Shown here piece by piece: positions 10,101-18,959 of a stretch of DNA of 64,000 nucleotides. The DNA lies in NCBI GenBank assembly GCA_965221195.1, contig OZ244864.1:1178001-1242000 (forward strand), given 5' to 3'. Made by a program: the position numbers and the translations under genes. Below the pieces are notes generated by a model. It was not told the DNA's origin and ran no database searches. It worked only from the letters and a program-made list of their open reading frames with translations. This DNA is from Poriferisodalis sp965221195 (GTDB taxonomy: Bacteria; Actinomycetota; Acidimicrobiia; Acidimicrobiales; Poriferisodalaceae). Positions within the stretch are counted from its first letter, which is position 1, and each line of letters starts with the position of its first letter.

Positions 10101-10647
10101 CGTCGGCCGATAGCTCCCGCACTTCGCCGAATGTCCGGGCAAGCTCAGCGGCAGTCTGCGGATGCTCGGCCACCGGCTCGAACAATCCAGGTGCTTGGCG
10201 CAGCTCGTTGCGAAAAGCGGCTTCGATTACTAGGTCGCTTGTCTGCTTGCGCTGCTCGACGACCAACCGTTCGGCTAGCGACATCAAGGTGATCGTTTCG
10301 AGCGCAGCTACGCCCAGCGCGTCGATGTCTGCCAGCAGCGGCGCGCTGCGAGCCAAGGCACGTCGTAACTCTGTTCGCACTGGGTCCGACGAGACGATCA
10401 CCGTCACTGGCGCGAGCGGATCTGATTCTTTGGCTTTGGTCACGGTATCGATGAGTGTTAGACGCGCAGGCTGGCCGAACCGGACCGGCACCACACGCAA
10501 GCCGTTGCCGCCGTTGCTGTCATGGCGCGGCTGTGGCGAGCTACCACTGAGAGCCCGACTACCGGTGGACCCACCACTGGTGGGCTCTGGCATGGTTGGT
10601 GTTGATGAGTCGGTCACGTTGGCGACCCTACGCAAGGGCTGTGACAC
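7165..10647 (-). CDS. AddB-like subunit of a helicase-nuclease complex (PD-(D/E)XK nuclease)
   Basis: A 1160-residue partner of the downstream AddA-like protein. The first ~900 residues fit an AddB/RecC-type inactivated helicase: the N-terminal strand PLAPVTVIVSS sits where Walker A is expected, but no GxGKT follows. The C-terminal nuclease starts at SPSRLEAWASCPRRFLFEHL, continues through GRLMHDAIDEFF, and has the catalytic strands RFRGVVDRVE and IVVVDYKTG. A CPYCD near the end and the Cys in SCPRRF could be three ligands of the iron-sulphur cluster seen in AddB. The first GTG (10647) is used; a second GTG at 10617 is also possible. The gene lies directly upstream of addA-like with a 4-base overlap. 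Confidence 0.82.
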   Translation of the reverse strand: MSQPLRRVANVTDSSTPTMPEPTSGGSTGSRALSGSSPQPRHDSNGGNGLRVVPVRFGQPARLTLIDTVTKAKESDPLAPVTVIVSSDPVRTELRRALARSAPLLADIDALGVAALETITLMSLAERLVVEQRKQTSDLVIEAAFRNELRQAPGLFEPVAEHPQTAAELARTFGEVRELSADERRRLGGLSERAAAVVELCRRVQESLSPEWFDSADLLDAATAAVSTDVGAQILGELGQFVLYLPRRLSAREARLTSALARHSAAQSDLPVLIGVTGDHSGDDAAHMVCTRLGVSLPELPSCPSGPIDPVEIATAQRVISVTDPDEEVRTVLRSVMADLDSGIAASDIAVFYGSEAPYGRAFEEQFEAAGIGTHGSTARTLAESAYGQFALRLTALADARLDEPRLARRDVFDLLAGARVPRHAVGDRRDGESFFIPDSKWEHLSRLARVTGGSDWRVRLAAHASELETRSEYELSSEDPSMHRVERLRDEAAECRCLAEFVEELGSHLARGRSRHTWPRLCDWLRAALRRYVGHVGDVGRAPWTLDWPDWQTKAAKRVLEALDRLSELGAVEPRVDLSTMAQALSDELSDPHRHSSAASRGVYVGPLSRAVDMAPRSVYIVGLAESILPRRHAPDSLIHDEERRAMGQAMSSSAHATADEHRALLAALASASQCSTLTVPRGNLRQNTEYVPSRWLAPTVKALTADSDMFADGYVSSERLGTAARDDTVKGIFESPSYVTGVLSASFPATEQEYDSASVWSMTPVERRASDHPLFGDPAFSAGVEMTAGRRSNRFTRFDGNLASVVDSDAAFAEVMSPSRLEAWASCPRRFLFEHLLKVHVLEEPEAVLRLAPSERGRLMHDAIDEFFRSFDAMQNGTFGFHDNNTGDADSAPPYLPPGPLRLPDDRDRNRLVTIGQRLARQAEQHGLTGRVVLWERDRDRLLADLAELLDRDQDRSDTTRGQILSSEFRFGLDGSAEAVTYELDDGTVVRFRGVVDRVERHHDGSIVVVDYKTGGTSSYKKLDIENPTLAGKKLQLPVYALAAAKHFGTGKATDAVKCAAYWFITGELGKWHWLGLDVNEHLMEQFHRIVSVIVSGIRSGMFLGYSATDDDRKGYTVCPYCDPDGLGTAEIRSAWLRKHSDDAVARFAALVEPEATP

Positions 10648-10709
10648 ACATGAGCACGGGACTGGCCTTGGGTCGCCCAGCCAGTGCAGCCCAGCCAGTG
10701 AAACCGGGT

Positions 10710-11639
10710 TCAGGTGCCGGCTAGCCGGGCCACGACGGGAGCCATTGCGTCCACCTCGGGACCGTGGATGACGATGTAGCTGGCACCGTATGTCTCGCGG
10801 TGATGGTGCAGTTGCTCGCAGATGCTGTCCACTGTGCCCGCTAGCACCAGCGGCACTTCTCGGGCTTCTTCAAGCGTCAAGCCAAATTCGGGAGCGAACT
10901 GGCGAAGCACGCTGTCGGCATCGTCGGATACCAACGCTATGAACGTGTTGAGCTGAATCTCGATCTCTGCGAGTCGGTCGCCAGCGGCCTCGACGACCCA
11001 CTGGCGTCTCTGTAGAAACTGGGCAGCTACCGAGCTGCGTGCCGCATCGGCGCCGATGGTTCCCGACCGCAAGTTGGGGTTCAAGCCGATGATGTCAGCC
11101 AAGCGCGCCGCTTCACTCAGCACTCGCCGTCCGCCTCCTCCGATGATGACCGGCGGGCCGCCCGGTGTGTGAGGCAGCGGGCGACCGACCATGCCGGAGA
11201 TCTGAAAGTGCTCGCCGTTGTAGTGGAGTGGCTCGCCGCTCCATAGCCCTTTGATGACCTCCAAGGCTTCGATCATCCGGTCAATGCGCACGCCGGGCCG
11301 ATCCAGCCCTATGCCCGCCTGCTCATAATCGTCGGTCAGCCAGCCAGCACCGATGCCAAACTCGGTCCGGCCCTCAGCCACCAAGTCAAGCGTGGCGAAA
11401 TCCTTGGCCAGCACAGCGGGGTGCCGGTAATCAGCAGCGAATACAAGCGTGCCGACTCGCAGTGTGGTAGTGATCTCGGCCGCCACCGCGGGATGCACAA
11501 TCGGCGACCAGCTGTCCCAGAAGTGGTCGTTGCAGAACAGGGAGGAATAGCCCAAATCCTCAACTTTGCGAGCCATCTCGCGAAATGCTGAGGGGCTTTC
11601 CGGTTTGCCGTACTGAACTCCAAATCTGAACGGATGCAC
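10710..11639 (-). CDS. LLM-class F420-dependent oxidoreductase
   Basis: A 309-residue luciferase-like protein that resembles the actinobacterial F420-dependent group. Visible signatures are FRFGVQYG at the start, KVEDLGYSSLFCNDHF, LRVGTLVFAADYRHPAVLAKDFATLDLVAEGR, then FGIGAGW and PPVIIGGGGRRVLSEAARLADIIGLN, the standard C-terminal cofactor-side segment. The length is typical. It starts with ATG at 11639. It is transcribed alone: the AddB-like start lies 62 bases downstream and the TRAP binding-protein stop is 127 bases upstream. The substrate is unknown. Confidence 0.85.
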   Translation of the reverse strand: MHPFRFGVQYGKPESPSAFREMARKVEDLGYSSLFCNDHFWDSWSPIVHPAVAAEITTTLRVGTLVFAADYRHPAVLAKDFATLDLVAEGRTEFGIGAGWLTDDYEQAGIGLDRPGVRIDRMIEALEVIKGLWSGEPLHYNGEHFQISGMVGRPLPHTPGGPPVIIGGGGRRVLSEAARLADIIGLNPNLRSGTIGADAARSSVAAQFLQRRQWVVEAAGDRLAEIEIQLNTFIALVSDDADSVLRQFAPEFGLTLEEAREVPLVLAGTVDSICEQLHHHRETYGASYIVIHGPEVDAMAPVVARLAGT

Positions 11640-11766
11640 AACGGCACTTTACGCGCTCACCTTGCGCGCGCCGAACCGCCCCGTCGATGCGCCCAAGGCG
11701 GTTCGACAGAGCGGTTCAACAGCGCGGTTCAATAGAGCGCAGCAGGCGCTCAGATTGCCAGATTGC

Positions 11767-13002
11767 TCAGATTGCGGTCTGCTGGTCCAAGAAGGATCTC
11801 TCAGCCAAGCCATGCCATTCGGCAATGCCGTCGCGGAACTGACGCCATGGCCCCAAGATTTCCGCAAAGCGGGCATCGCTTTCAGCCACCCCGTCAAGCA
11901 CGTTCTCGGTCTCTTCCTTGAACGCGTCCATCATGTCGTCGGGGAACTGCCGAATATTGGCGAATTCCTTGACCCGCTGGAGGTCGGTCTGGTTGCGCAC
12001 GTCGTAGTCGGCGATGGTGTAGATGTTGGTAGCTGCCGCGGCGATCTCGATTGCTGCCTGATACTCCTGCGGCAGATCATTCCACAGCGACAGTGGGAAC
12101 TGGACTTCCACTGCCGTGCCGGGCTCCCACCAGCCGGGGTGATAGTAGAACAGCTCGCCGCCGAACTGATCCAAGCCCAAGATCAGGTCATCGGTCGGAC
12201 CGACGAACTCGGCACCGTCGATTGCTCCCTGCTGGATGGCGGGCAAGATCTCGCCGCCGGGCAAGGTGACCTGCTCGCCGCCCAAGTTTTCTAGCACCCG
12301 GCCGGCAAGGCCCGGGATGCGCATTTTGAGACCTTGGAGGTCGTTAACTGAGTTCAGCTCTTTGGTGAACCAGCCACCCATCTGGCAGCCCGTGCCGCCG
12401 GCGGGGAACGCGATGATGCCGTGTTCTTCGGCGTAGAACTCGTTGAGCAGATCCAAGCCGCCGCCTTGATACAGCCACGCGTTCTGCTGACGCTGGGTTA
12501 GGCCGAATGGCACGGCGGTGCCGAACTGCTGCACGGGACTGAGGCCCACGTAGTAGTACGAGGCCGTGTGGCCCGATTGCACGCCGACATCGCGCACCGT
12601 CGGCAGCACTTCAAGGCCGCCCACAATCTCACCTGCCGGTCGAGCATTGATCTTGAACCTGCCGCCGGTGAGCCGACCCACCTGCTCGGCGAAGCGCTGA
12701 GCCGACCCGAACAGGGTCACGAGCCCCGCTGGCCAGCTAGTGGCCATTTCCCATTCGATTTCGGGACCGTCTTGAGTGAGTGCCACCGAGGTAGCGGGAG
12801 CATCGGTACCGGTGGGTCCTTCCGAAGTCGTCGCTGCGGTGTCTTCGTCGTCATCGGAAGCGCAGGCGTTCAACAGCGTCGCGGCGGCTGCGAACCCCGC
12901 GACACCGAGTCCTGCTTTGAGGAACGCTCTACGGTCGAGTCCGCCGCCGTCCTCGTCTTCAAGGACAGTCTCTGGGCTGCCCCCCCCGTCTTGCAAAGTC
13001 AT
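11767..13002 (-). CDS. dctP: TRAP transporter substrate-binding protein, DctP family (TakP-like)
   Basis: A 411-residue periplasmic/extracytoplasmic binding protein. The N-terminus has a twin-arginine-like DRRAFLKAGLGVAGFAAA followed by a lipobox-like LLNAC, so it is probably exported and lipid-anchored. The mature part resembles the TakP group, which binds 2-oxoacids: FKINARPAGEIVGGLEVL, SYYYVGLSPVQQFGTAVPF, GGGLDLLNEFY, LKMRIPGLAGRVLENLGGE, DGAEFVGPTDD and FYYHPGWWEPG. The ATG at 13002 follows GGGAGG about 8 bases upstream; an upstream in-frame stretch is not conserved. It precedes the DctM permease. By family analogy the ligand is a 2-oxo or hydroxy acid, which is inference. Confidence 0.88.
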   Translation of the reverse strand: MTLQDGGGSPETVLEDEDGGGLDRRAFLKAGLGVAGFAAAATLLNACASDDDEDTAATTSEGPTGTDAPATSVALTQDGPEIEWEMATSWPAGLVTLFGSAQRFAEQVGRLTGGRFKINARPAGEIVGGLEVLPTVRDVGVQSGHTASYYYVGLSPVQQFGTAVPFGLTQRQQNAWLYQGGGLDLLNEFYAEEHGIIAFPAGGTGCQMGGWFTKELNSVNDLQGLKMRIPGLAGRVLENLGGEQVTLPGGEILPAIQQGAIDGAEFVGPTDDLILGLDQFGGELFYYHPGWWEPGTAVEVQFPLSLWNDLPQEYQAAIEIAAAATNIYTIADYDVRNQTDLQRVKEFANIRQFPDDMMDAFKEETENVLDGVAESDARFAEILGPWRQFRDGIAEWHGLAERSFLDQQTAI

Positions 13003-13131
13003 AGGTAATGCCTCCCTGAAGCGTGCTGAGTGACGCTTTGTGTTGGAGCGAAAATAGCACCGCGCTGAGGCTGTCACGCGCCACAGCACAACAGAGAGTG
13101 ACTCCGCGCGGGCGCGTCCGTCTGCGCAAGG

Positions 13132-14700
13132 TCAGCTGAACAGCTCCAACGATGTGTAGGTGATGCCCGGGAACACACCCAAGATGACCAGCGCGACGGC
13201 TTGGAGACCCATGAACGGGAGGGCGCCTTTGTGAATGTCGGCGGTGCGCACTTCCGGCGGCGCAACGCTTTGGAGGTAGAAGAGTGAGAACCCCACTGGC
13301 GGCGAGATGAACGCCATGTTTAGGTTCACTGCCATCAGCACAGCGAACCAGATCTTCTCGTCCTGAGTGAACTCCAGCACCTCCATGGCGGGCACGAAAA
13401 TGGGCACCACGATGAAAGTGATCTCAAGAAACTCCAAGTTGATGCCCAGCAAGAACACGGCAACCATCGCAATGATGACGAAGCCCAGCTTCCCTCCGCC
13501 GATTGACGCCAGCCATTCCGAGGTCTGATCGGAGCCACCGAGCTGGAAGAACATGGCGCTGAAGAAGGTGGAGCTGAACAGCAGCGTCATCACCAGCACA
13601 ACGACGCTGGCGGTGGACTTGCCGGCCTGCACCGCAGCAGTACGGCTCAGCCTCCACTGCGGCGTGATATGGGTGGCACCGTCGCGCAGCAACAGACGGT
13701 CAAACAGCCAGTTCAGGCCAGTGAGCGCCAGCGCGCCGAACACCCCGACGGCGCCTGATTCTGATGGCGTGGCGATGCCTTGGAAGATTGACACCAGCAC
13801 GCCGAGAATCAGCACCACGATCGGGACGATCGCGATGAGCACCTCGCACGCCAACATCCGGTTGAACGCCATGATCGCAAAGCACGCAACGCACACCAGA
13901 ATGGCTGTGATGACTGCCGTGCGGAAACTTGCTAGCAGCATGACGCAGCCGACCATGAAGCCCAGCAGCCCAGCGATGAGCAGTTTGGTTCCCACCGACG
14001 GGTTGCCTTCCAGCGTGCGCTCATCAGCAGGCATGGCCGGGCCCACATCGGGTTTCAACCACGACACGATGAGCACATAGGTCACATAGAGGCCGCTGAG
14101 CATCAGACCGGGCAGCAAGGCACCGGCGAACAAACCTAAGATGCCAACGCTCATCTGCTGGGCCAGCAAGATCAGCACGATGCTGGGCGGCAGGAGCTGA
14201 GCGAGTGTGCCCGACGCAGTGATGGCGCCCGTGGAGAGCTTGTTGTCGTAGCCGAGGCGCACCATTGCGGGCAGCGACAGCAGGCCCATCACGATGACGG
14301 TCGCGGCCACTACGCCGGTGGCTGCTGCAAGCAGCGTGCCGACGAGTACCACCGCCGCGGCGACACCGCCGCGCAGCGCGCCCATGAGCATGCCGACTGC
14401 GTTCAGCAGCCGCTCGGCCATGCCGGAGCGCTCCAAAAGCGCACCCATCAGCACAAACAGCGGCACAGCCAGCAGCACCGGATCGCTGATGGCCCCAAAC
14501 CAGCGCGAGGGCAAAGTGCTCAAGGTGGCGGTGTTGAACGAGCCGGTGAGATCGCCGATGAACGCGAAGGCCAAGGCTGTTGCGGCGAAGGAAAAGGCCA
14601 CGTTGTAGCCGGTGAGGATCATGCCCATGAACACGATGAACATCGTCAGGGCCAAGAAGACGCCTGTGTCCATGCCGAAGATCGCCAGCAAGTCAGTCAT
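13132..14700 (-). CDS. dctM: TRAP transporter large permease subunit (DctM)
   Basis: A 522-residue integral membrane protein with about a dozen hydrophobic segments, matching the DctM/large-subunit family that couples sodium entry to substrate uptake. Recognisable parts include LTMFIVFMGMILTGYNVAFSF near the start, VLLAVPLFVLMGALLERSG, LLPPSIVLILLAQQMSVGILGLFAGALLPG, the GIATPSESGAVGVFGAL segment, and the C-terminal MNLAFISPP-like stretch (NMAFISPPVGFSLFYLQ). The ATG at 14700 gives MTDLLAIFGMD. It starts 7 bases after the small-subunit stop. The gene is long for the family, with a mid-protein insertion around the SWLKPDVGPAMPADERTLEG loop. Confidence 0.9.
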   Translation of the reverse strand: MTDLLAIFGMDTGVFLALTMFIVFMGMILTGYNVAFSFAATALAFAFIGDLTGSFNTATLSTLPSRWFGAISDPVLLAVPLFVLMGALLERSGMAERLLNAVGMLMGALRGGVAAAVVLVGTLLAAATGVVAATVIVMGLLSLPAMVRLGYDNKLSTGAITASGTLAQLLPPSIVLILLAQQMSVGILGLFAGALLPGLMLSGLYVTYVLIVSWLKPDVGPAMPADERTLEGNPSVGTKLLIAGLLGFMVGCVMLLASFRTAVITAILVCVACFAIMAFNRMLACEVLIAIVPIVVLILGVLVSIFQGIATPSESGAVGVFGALALTGLNWLFDRLLLRDGATHITPQWRLSRTAAVQAGKSTASVVVLVMTLLFSSTFFSAMFFQLGGSDQTSEWLASIGGGKLGFVIIAMVAVFLLGINLEFLEITFIVVPIFVPAMEVLEFTQDEKIWFAVLMAVNLNMAFISPPVGFSLFYLQSVAPPEVRTADIHKGALPFMGLQAVALVILGVFPGITYTSLELFS

Positions 14701-14707
14701 AGGGCAG

Positions 14708-15538
14708 CTACTCGATCCGCAGCGGCGAGTCGTGCTCAACGATGCCGCCCTTGTCTCGGTTGCCGATTATTACGAACCCGGTCTTGATGAGTTCGGCCAA
14801 AATCTGAAGGCCGAACAGCACGAAGGCCACCAAGATCATCACCTTGATCGGCCCGACGGGCAACCCGCCAGCATCAACGGCTTCTTCCCACGTCTCCCAG
14901 ACGCGCCAGCCGCTCGGCCATTCCCCGTTGTACCGCCGACCCAGTGACGTGGCTGCGTAGGGCTGCAGGATGCGGATGGCCATGACGATGAACGGCAGCA
15001 GCAACGCAGAATGGATCACGAAGTCGAGCCAGGCCTTGCGCTTGGCGCTGAAGTTGGCCCACCAGAAGTCGATACGCGGGTTTACCCCGTCTCGGACACC
15101 GAAGTTGACGGCTAGAAGGAACATCAGCCCAAACGATTGCCACGCCAAACTGGCGGTCTCGCCGAACAAGATGTCGGCCTCCACCAAGTCGTTGCCGTAA
15201 CGAGTGATGACGTTGATCAGCTGTAGCCCGAAGACAACCCAAGCCAGAATCCACGCAGCGGTCAGGCTGAAAGTTGAGACGCGTTCAATGCCGCGGCGCA
15301 GCCGATCTAACCCCTCATGCCAGAACCCCACCACCACTGCGCCTGCGAGCACCAGCCAGTTCCACCAGTCCAGATTGCCAATCCAGTACTCGGTGGTGAA
15401 GAACAACCCAACGACAACTGCAGTCACGATCACGACCGCCGCTAGCCATCCAATGGGATGAAGCCGGGCCCACCACGGAATGGCTATGGCCACCGGCGGT
15501 TCGTGCGAGATGGGTGCGGCGGTGTCGGTCTCGGTCAC
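14708..15538 (-). CDS. dctQ: TRAP transporter small permease subunit (DctQ)
   Basis: A 276-residue small TRAP permease. It has hydrophobic segments at GWLAAVVIVTAVVVGLFF, WWNWLVLAGAVVVGF, the DctQ core beginning LTAAWILAWVVFGLQLINV, TASLAWQSFGLMFLLAVNFG, the RKAWLDFVIHSALLLPFIVM helix and a last helix IKVMILVAFVLFGLQILAEL. This is larger than classic DctQ (about 170), with two extra N-terminal helices as in the mannitol/chloroaromatic and TakQ-like group. The GTG at 15538 is preceded by AAGGGG. It is the first gene of the small permease, large permease, binding-protein run. Confidence 0.85.
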   Translation of the reverse strand: MTETDTAAPISHEPPVAIAIPWWARLHPIGWLAAVVIVTAVVVGLFFTTEYWIGNLDWWNWLVLAGAVVVGFWHEGLDRLRRGIERVSTFSLTAAWILAWVVFGLQLINVITRYGNDLVEADILFGETASLAWQSFGLMFLLAVNFGVRDGVNPRIDFWWANFSAKRKAWLDFVIHSALLLPFIVMAIRILQPYAATSLGRRYNGEWPSGWRVWETWEEAVDAGGLPVGPIKVMILVAFVLFGLQILAELIKTGFVIIGNRDKGGIVEHDSPLRIE

Positions 15539-15756
15539 ATTGCCCCTTCCCCATGTTCGCTGTGCTGGTTGCCGGTTGTGCAGTTTGCCGACTGGTAGTC
15601 GGCTGGCTCTAACAATCAAGCCAACAGCACAACAGCCAACGGCCCAACATCCTGCCACCTCAGTTGTCACGGCGGGAGACATTGCACGCAAGCGCTGCTG
15701 TGAACCCGCTGCGACCACCTGTCGTACGACCGGTTGTGCGACTACCCTCAACAGCC

Positions 15757-16590
15757 GTGAAGCTTGCAGGCAAAGTAGCCGTCGTCACGGGTGGTGCGAG
15801 CGGGATTGGGGAGGCGCTAGCTGAGCGCTTCCATCAAGAAGGGGCTCGAGGCCTCGTGGTGGTTGACCGAGATGAGCAGGGCGCACAGGCGGTGGCTGAT
15901 CGCGTTGGCGGCACTGCTGTCGGACTTGATGTCACCGACGAGGAAGCCATCAAGACGCTGGTCGCCGACACAATGGCGGCACACGGAGCACTTGATGTGT
16001 TTGTGTCGAATGCCGGCTACGTGACCCAAGGCGGGCTAGAAGTCTCCAACGACGAACTCCAGCGCATGTGGCAAGTGCATGTGATGTCGCATGTGTACGC
16101 GGCGCGAGCGGTCGTCCCGGTCATGGCTGCTCACGGCGGCGGGTATCTGCTCAATACGGCATCCGCGGCTGGCCTGCTGACTCAGGTGGGCTCTTTGCAG
16201 TACACGGTTACTAAGGCCGCTGCTGTTGCTTTGGGCGAGTTCTTGGCGATCACCTATGGCGACCGGGGCATCGTCGTGTCGATGTTGTGCCCCCAAGCCG
16301 TTGAGACGAACATCTTGTCCAACAGCCCCGACAGCACTGTCAGCGACCAAAACAGCGGCGCACCTAGCGCGGCGGCGGGCGACGGTGTGATTCAGCCTTC
16401 GGAGCTAGCTGACACCGTCATCGAAGCGATGGCCGAGGAGCGGTTCTTGGTGCTGCCCCACCCCGAAGTGCAGACGTACCGCGAACGCAAGGCATCCGAC
16501 ATTGACCGCTGGCTGTCGGGGATGCGGCGCTTCCAGGCACGCCTGTTCGCCGATGAGGACATCACCCCTGCGGACTGGCTGCTTGGCTGA
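15757..16590 (+). CDS. SDR family oxidoreductase
   Basis: A 277-residue classical short-chain dehydrogenase. The dinucleotide motif TGGASGIG lies near residue 13, an acid at the end of the second strand (VVVDRD) suggests NAD preference, FVSNAGY matches NNAG, and the catalytic Ser, Tyr and Lys appear as NTASAAG and YTVTK. The GTG at 15757 gives VKLAGKVAVVTGG, the usual start for this family. Its 3' end overlaps the convergent deacetylase gene by 29 bases. It is divergent from the TRAP operon and shares a 218-base spacer with it. The substrate is unknown. Confidence 0.88.
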   Translation: MKLAGKVAVVTGGASGIGEALAERFHQEGARGLVVVDRDEQGAQAVADRVGGTAVGLDVTDEEAIKTLVADTMAAHGALDVFVSNAGYVTQGGLEVSNDELQRMWQVHVMSHVYAARAVVPVMAAHGGGYLLNTASAAGLLTQVGSLQYTVTKAAAVALGEFLAITYGDRGIVVSMLCPQAVETNILSNSPDSTVSDQNSGAPSAAAGDGVIQPSELADTVIEAMAEERFLVLPHPEVQTYRERKASDIDRWLSGMRRFQARLFADEDITPADWLLG

Positions 16591-18706
16591 CGCTGGCCCC
16601 GGCCAGCGCTGTTGGGCTGATGCTGGCCCCGGCCAGCATGGTGCGGGCGTGATGAGCTAACTGCGATGCAGTGGCGGTGTGCAGGTCGCCCAGCGCTGTC
16701 ACTTGCGTGAGTGCCGCATCCAGCGTTGGCGCTCGGAATGGCTGGCCGGCAAGCCAAGGTCGAAGCGTCAGCATCAGTAGGCGCCCTCCAGCGGGGTGGC
16801 TGATTCCGTCACTATGCATGCGAGCAGCAGCGCCCGTGACGATCCTGCGCCAACTGTCAAGCGAAACCCGCCGGTGCCACAGAGCGAACTCGTCGTCGGC
16901 TTCAAGGAATAATGGCAGCGACACCATCGGCAGAGCAGCCTCGGGTCTGCTCACCCCGGCCAGCACTCCCTCTGTTGCCATGAGGAATGGCTGCTCGTCG
17001 TTGGGCCAGTCCAGCAAGGTGTCGATCCCGGCCTCTGCCAGCAGTGCCGGGGTTCGGAAAGACTCCACTCCCTCAGCGGAGAACCAAGCTGTAGGTCGGA
17101 TGCCGATGGCCGACTCAATGGTTTCCAAGCTGAGTTCGATGGCGTTCCGCTCTTCGGCTTCGGAGTTCTTGGAAGTGATGAGCCGGGTGGCTGCGACACC
17201 TCGCCCGGCGATCTCGCATCCGCGCTCCGCTAGATGTGAGACCAACCAGCTGTAGTGCTGCGCGGTCAGTGCGTCAACAGCGACGGTCGCCGCGATGCCG
17301 TGGCGTTCCAGTAAGTCGACTAGGCGGAAGATGCCGACTCGGTGGCCGTACTCGCGGATCGTGAGCAGGGGGTAGTCGGGAGCGGGCAATTGTGTTAAGC
17401 CGCCGCTTCGTTGCCGCAGCGAGTAGGCGTCGGGCGGCGGTGCCCACTCGACATGCTCAACGACGATGACAGCGCCGACGGCTAGCGGGCTGCGCTGCGG
17501 CCACTCAAAACAACCGCGGCCCACCAGCGGCGACCAGTCGTAATAGGGGTGGTCCATGCCGTGTTGCCGCCGGGCAGGCCCGAACTCGTAGGAGTGCGGC
17601 GACGCTGAGGTAGAACGCGGACTGTTGGGCAGGTCAGCGGCCGCATCTGACCCTGCTGGCCGCGTCTGCACTGCTGGTGCCCGGCTTGATCGCGCCCGGC
17701 CTGCCGGTGCCCGCCCCGCTGGCGCCCAGTCTGATCGCGCAGGGACAGGCTCGGGTTCGTGGGCTGCAGCGTCGTCGTAGTGGTGGTCGATGAAGTGCTG
17801 AGCGATCTGGCCGGCGGTGGTCTGCCACACATCGTCGTGGCTCATTAGACAGTCGAGCATCGCTGCGAGCCCGTCAACCCGATGCGGCATGCCCATCAGA
17901 TAGGGATGCAGCGCCACACACATCACGCGACCGCCGGCGCTGTCGTCGGCTTCACGGCGCAGGACATCGAGCTGGGCTTTTGCCATTGCGACGAACTCAT
18001 CAGTGTCGAAATGCTGAGCGAAGACCGGCACATCGTTGAGTTCCATCGAATACGGCACCGACACCAGCCGCCGCCCACTGCGGGTGGCCAGCGGCACCGG
18101 TTGATCGTCGTGGAACCAGTCGGCGTGGTAGATCAGCCCTGCCTCGGCCATGAGATCGGGAGTCGCAGCGGTGTTGGAGACTGCCGGGCCGAGCATTCCT
18201 AGTAGCTGCTGCCCAGTGTGGTGGCGCAACGTTTCGATGCATTCGAGATAGAAGGCACGCTCGGTGGTCTCGTCGATCGATGAGATGTAGCGGGTGTTGT
18301 ACATGCCGTGAGACATGATCTCCCAGCCGCGTTCCACCATGGCAGCACCTACCTCGGGGTAGTGATCGAACACGGCCAGATTGGTCGAAGCTGTGGCGAC
18401 GACACCGAAGCGGTCAAGCACTTCGGTCATGCGCCAGAAGCCGACGCGGTTGCCGTAATCGCGGTAGCCGTATCCCTGCACGTCGGGATGCGGTGAGCGG
18501 GTCCAAGTGTTGCGCTGCGGGTCTCGCGGGGGCAGGTATTCGTAGTGCTCCACGTTCGGAGCGATCCACAAAGCAACTCGGGCATCGTTGGGCCACCTGA
18601 TCGGTGGACGATCAACGATCGGCAGATACCGCACCCGATGCGGAGCCAAGCTGTCTGGCAGTGGCGCGATCAGGCCCGATGCTGGGTCATTAGCTAGGCG
18701 AGTCAT
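16562..18706 (-). CDS. Tandem polysaccharide-deacetylase-fold protein (PuuE-like), second domain degenerate
   Basis: A 714-residue protein with two NodB-like domains. Domain 1 (~30-310) has IAPNVEHYEY, YRDYGNRVGFWRM, MSHGMYNTRY, WFHDDQP and ALHPYLMGMPHR, the pattern of the PuuE/allantoinase-like polysaccharide deacetylases. Domain 2 (~395-690) repeats the same plan: VVEHVEWAPPP, IREYGHRVGIFRL, WPNDEQP and TLRPWLAGQPFR. In domain 2 the histidines of SHG, LHP and PHR have become GRG, LRP and PFR, so metal binding and catalysis are probably lost. The domains are joined by an ~85-residue Pro/Ala/Arg linker with short repeats. ATG start at 18706. Confidence 0.8.
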   Translation of the reverse strand: MTRLANDPASGLIAPLPDSLAPHRVRYLPIVDRPPIRWPNDARVALWIAPNVEHYEYLPPRDPQRNTWTRSPHPDVQGYGYRDYGNRVGFWRMTEVLDRFGVVATASTNLAVFDHYPEVGAAMVERGWEIMSHGMYNTRYISSIDETTERAFYLECIETLRHHTGQQLLGMLGPAVSNTAATPDLMAEAGLIYHADWFHDDQPVPLATRSGRRLVSVPYSMELNDVPVFAQHFDTDEFVAMAKAQLDVLRREADDSAGGRVMCVALHPYLMGMPHRVDGLAAMLDCLMSHDDVWQTTAGQIAQHFIDHHYDDAAAHEPEPVPARSDWAPAGRAPAGRARSSRAPAVQTRPAGSDAAADLPNSPRSTSASPHSYEFGPARRQHGMDHPYYDWSPLVGRGCFEWPQRSPLAVGAVIVVEHVEWAPPPDAYSLRQRSGGLTQLPAPDYPLLTIREYGHRVGIFRLVDLLERHGIAATVAVDALTAQHYSWLVSHLAERGCEIAGRGVAATRLITSKNSEAEERNAIELSLETIESAIGIRPTAWFSAEGVESFRTPALLAEAGIDTLLDWPNDEQPFLMATEGVLAGVSRPEAALPMVSLPLFLEADDEFALWHRRVSLDSWRRIVTGAAARMHSDGISHPAGGRLLMLTLRPWLAGQPFRAPTLDAALTQVTALGDLHTATASQLAHHARTMLAGASISPTALAGASVSQAASPQG

Positions 18707-18959
18707 TGGCTAGGCGGGTCTTTGGCTATGCGGTCGTTCGTTATGGGCACGTCCGCACAGTACGTCTGTGCGGTAAGTCTGTGTAGTACGCCCGCACAGT
18801 ATCGGGAGACTGAAAATCGAGAGTCTGTGACTTGTGACGACGGTTCGCCGGTTTTTTTGGTATCTCCCTCTGTACTGATTGTTTGATATTGATTGATTTG
18901 ATTGATGGAGTGCTGGCTCGCCCGGTGTTGGTTATGGTCCGCACGCTGCGGGCTCGGGT

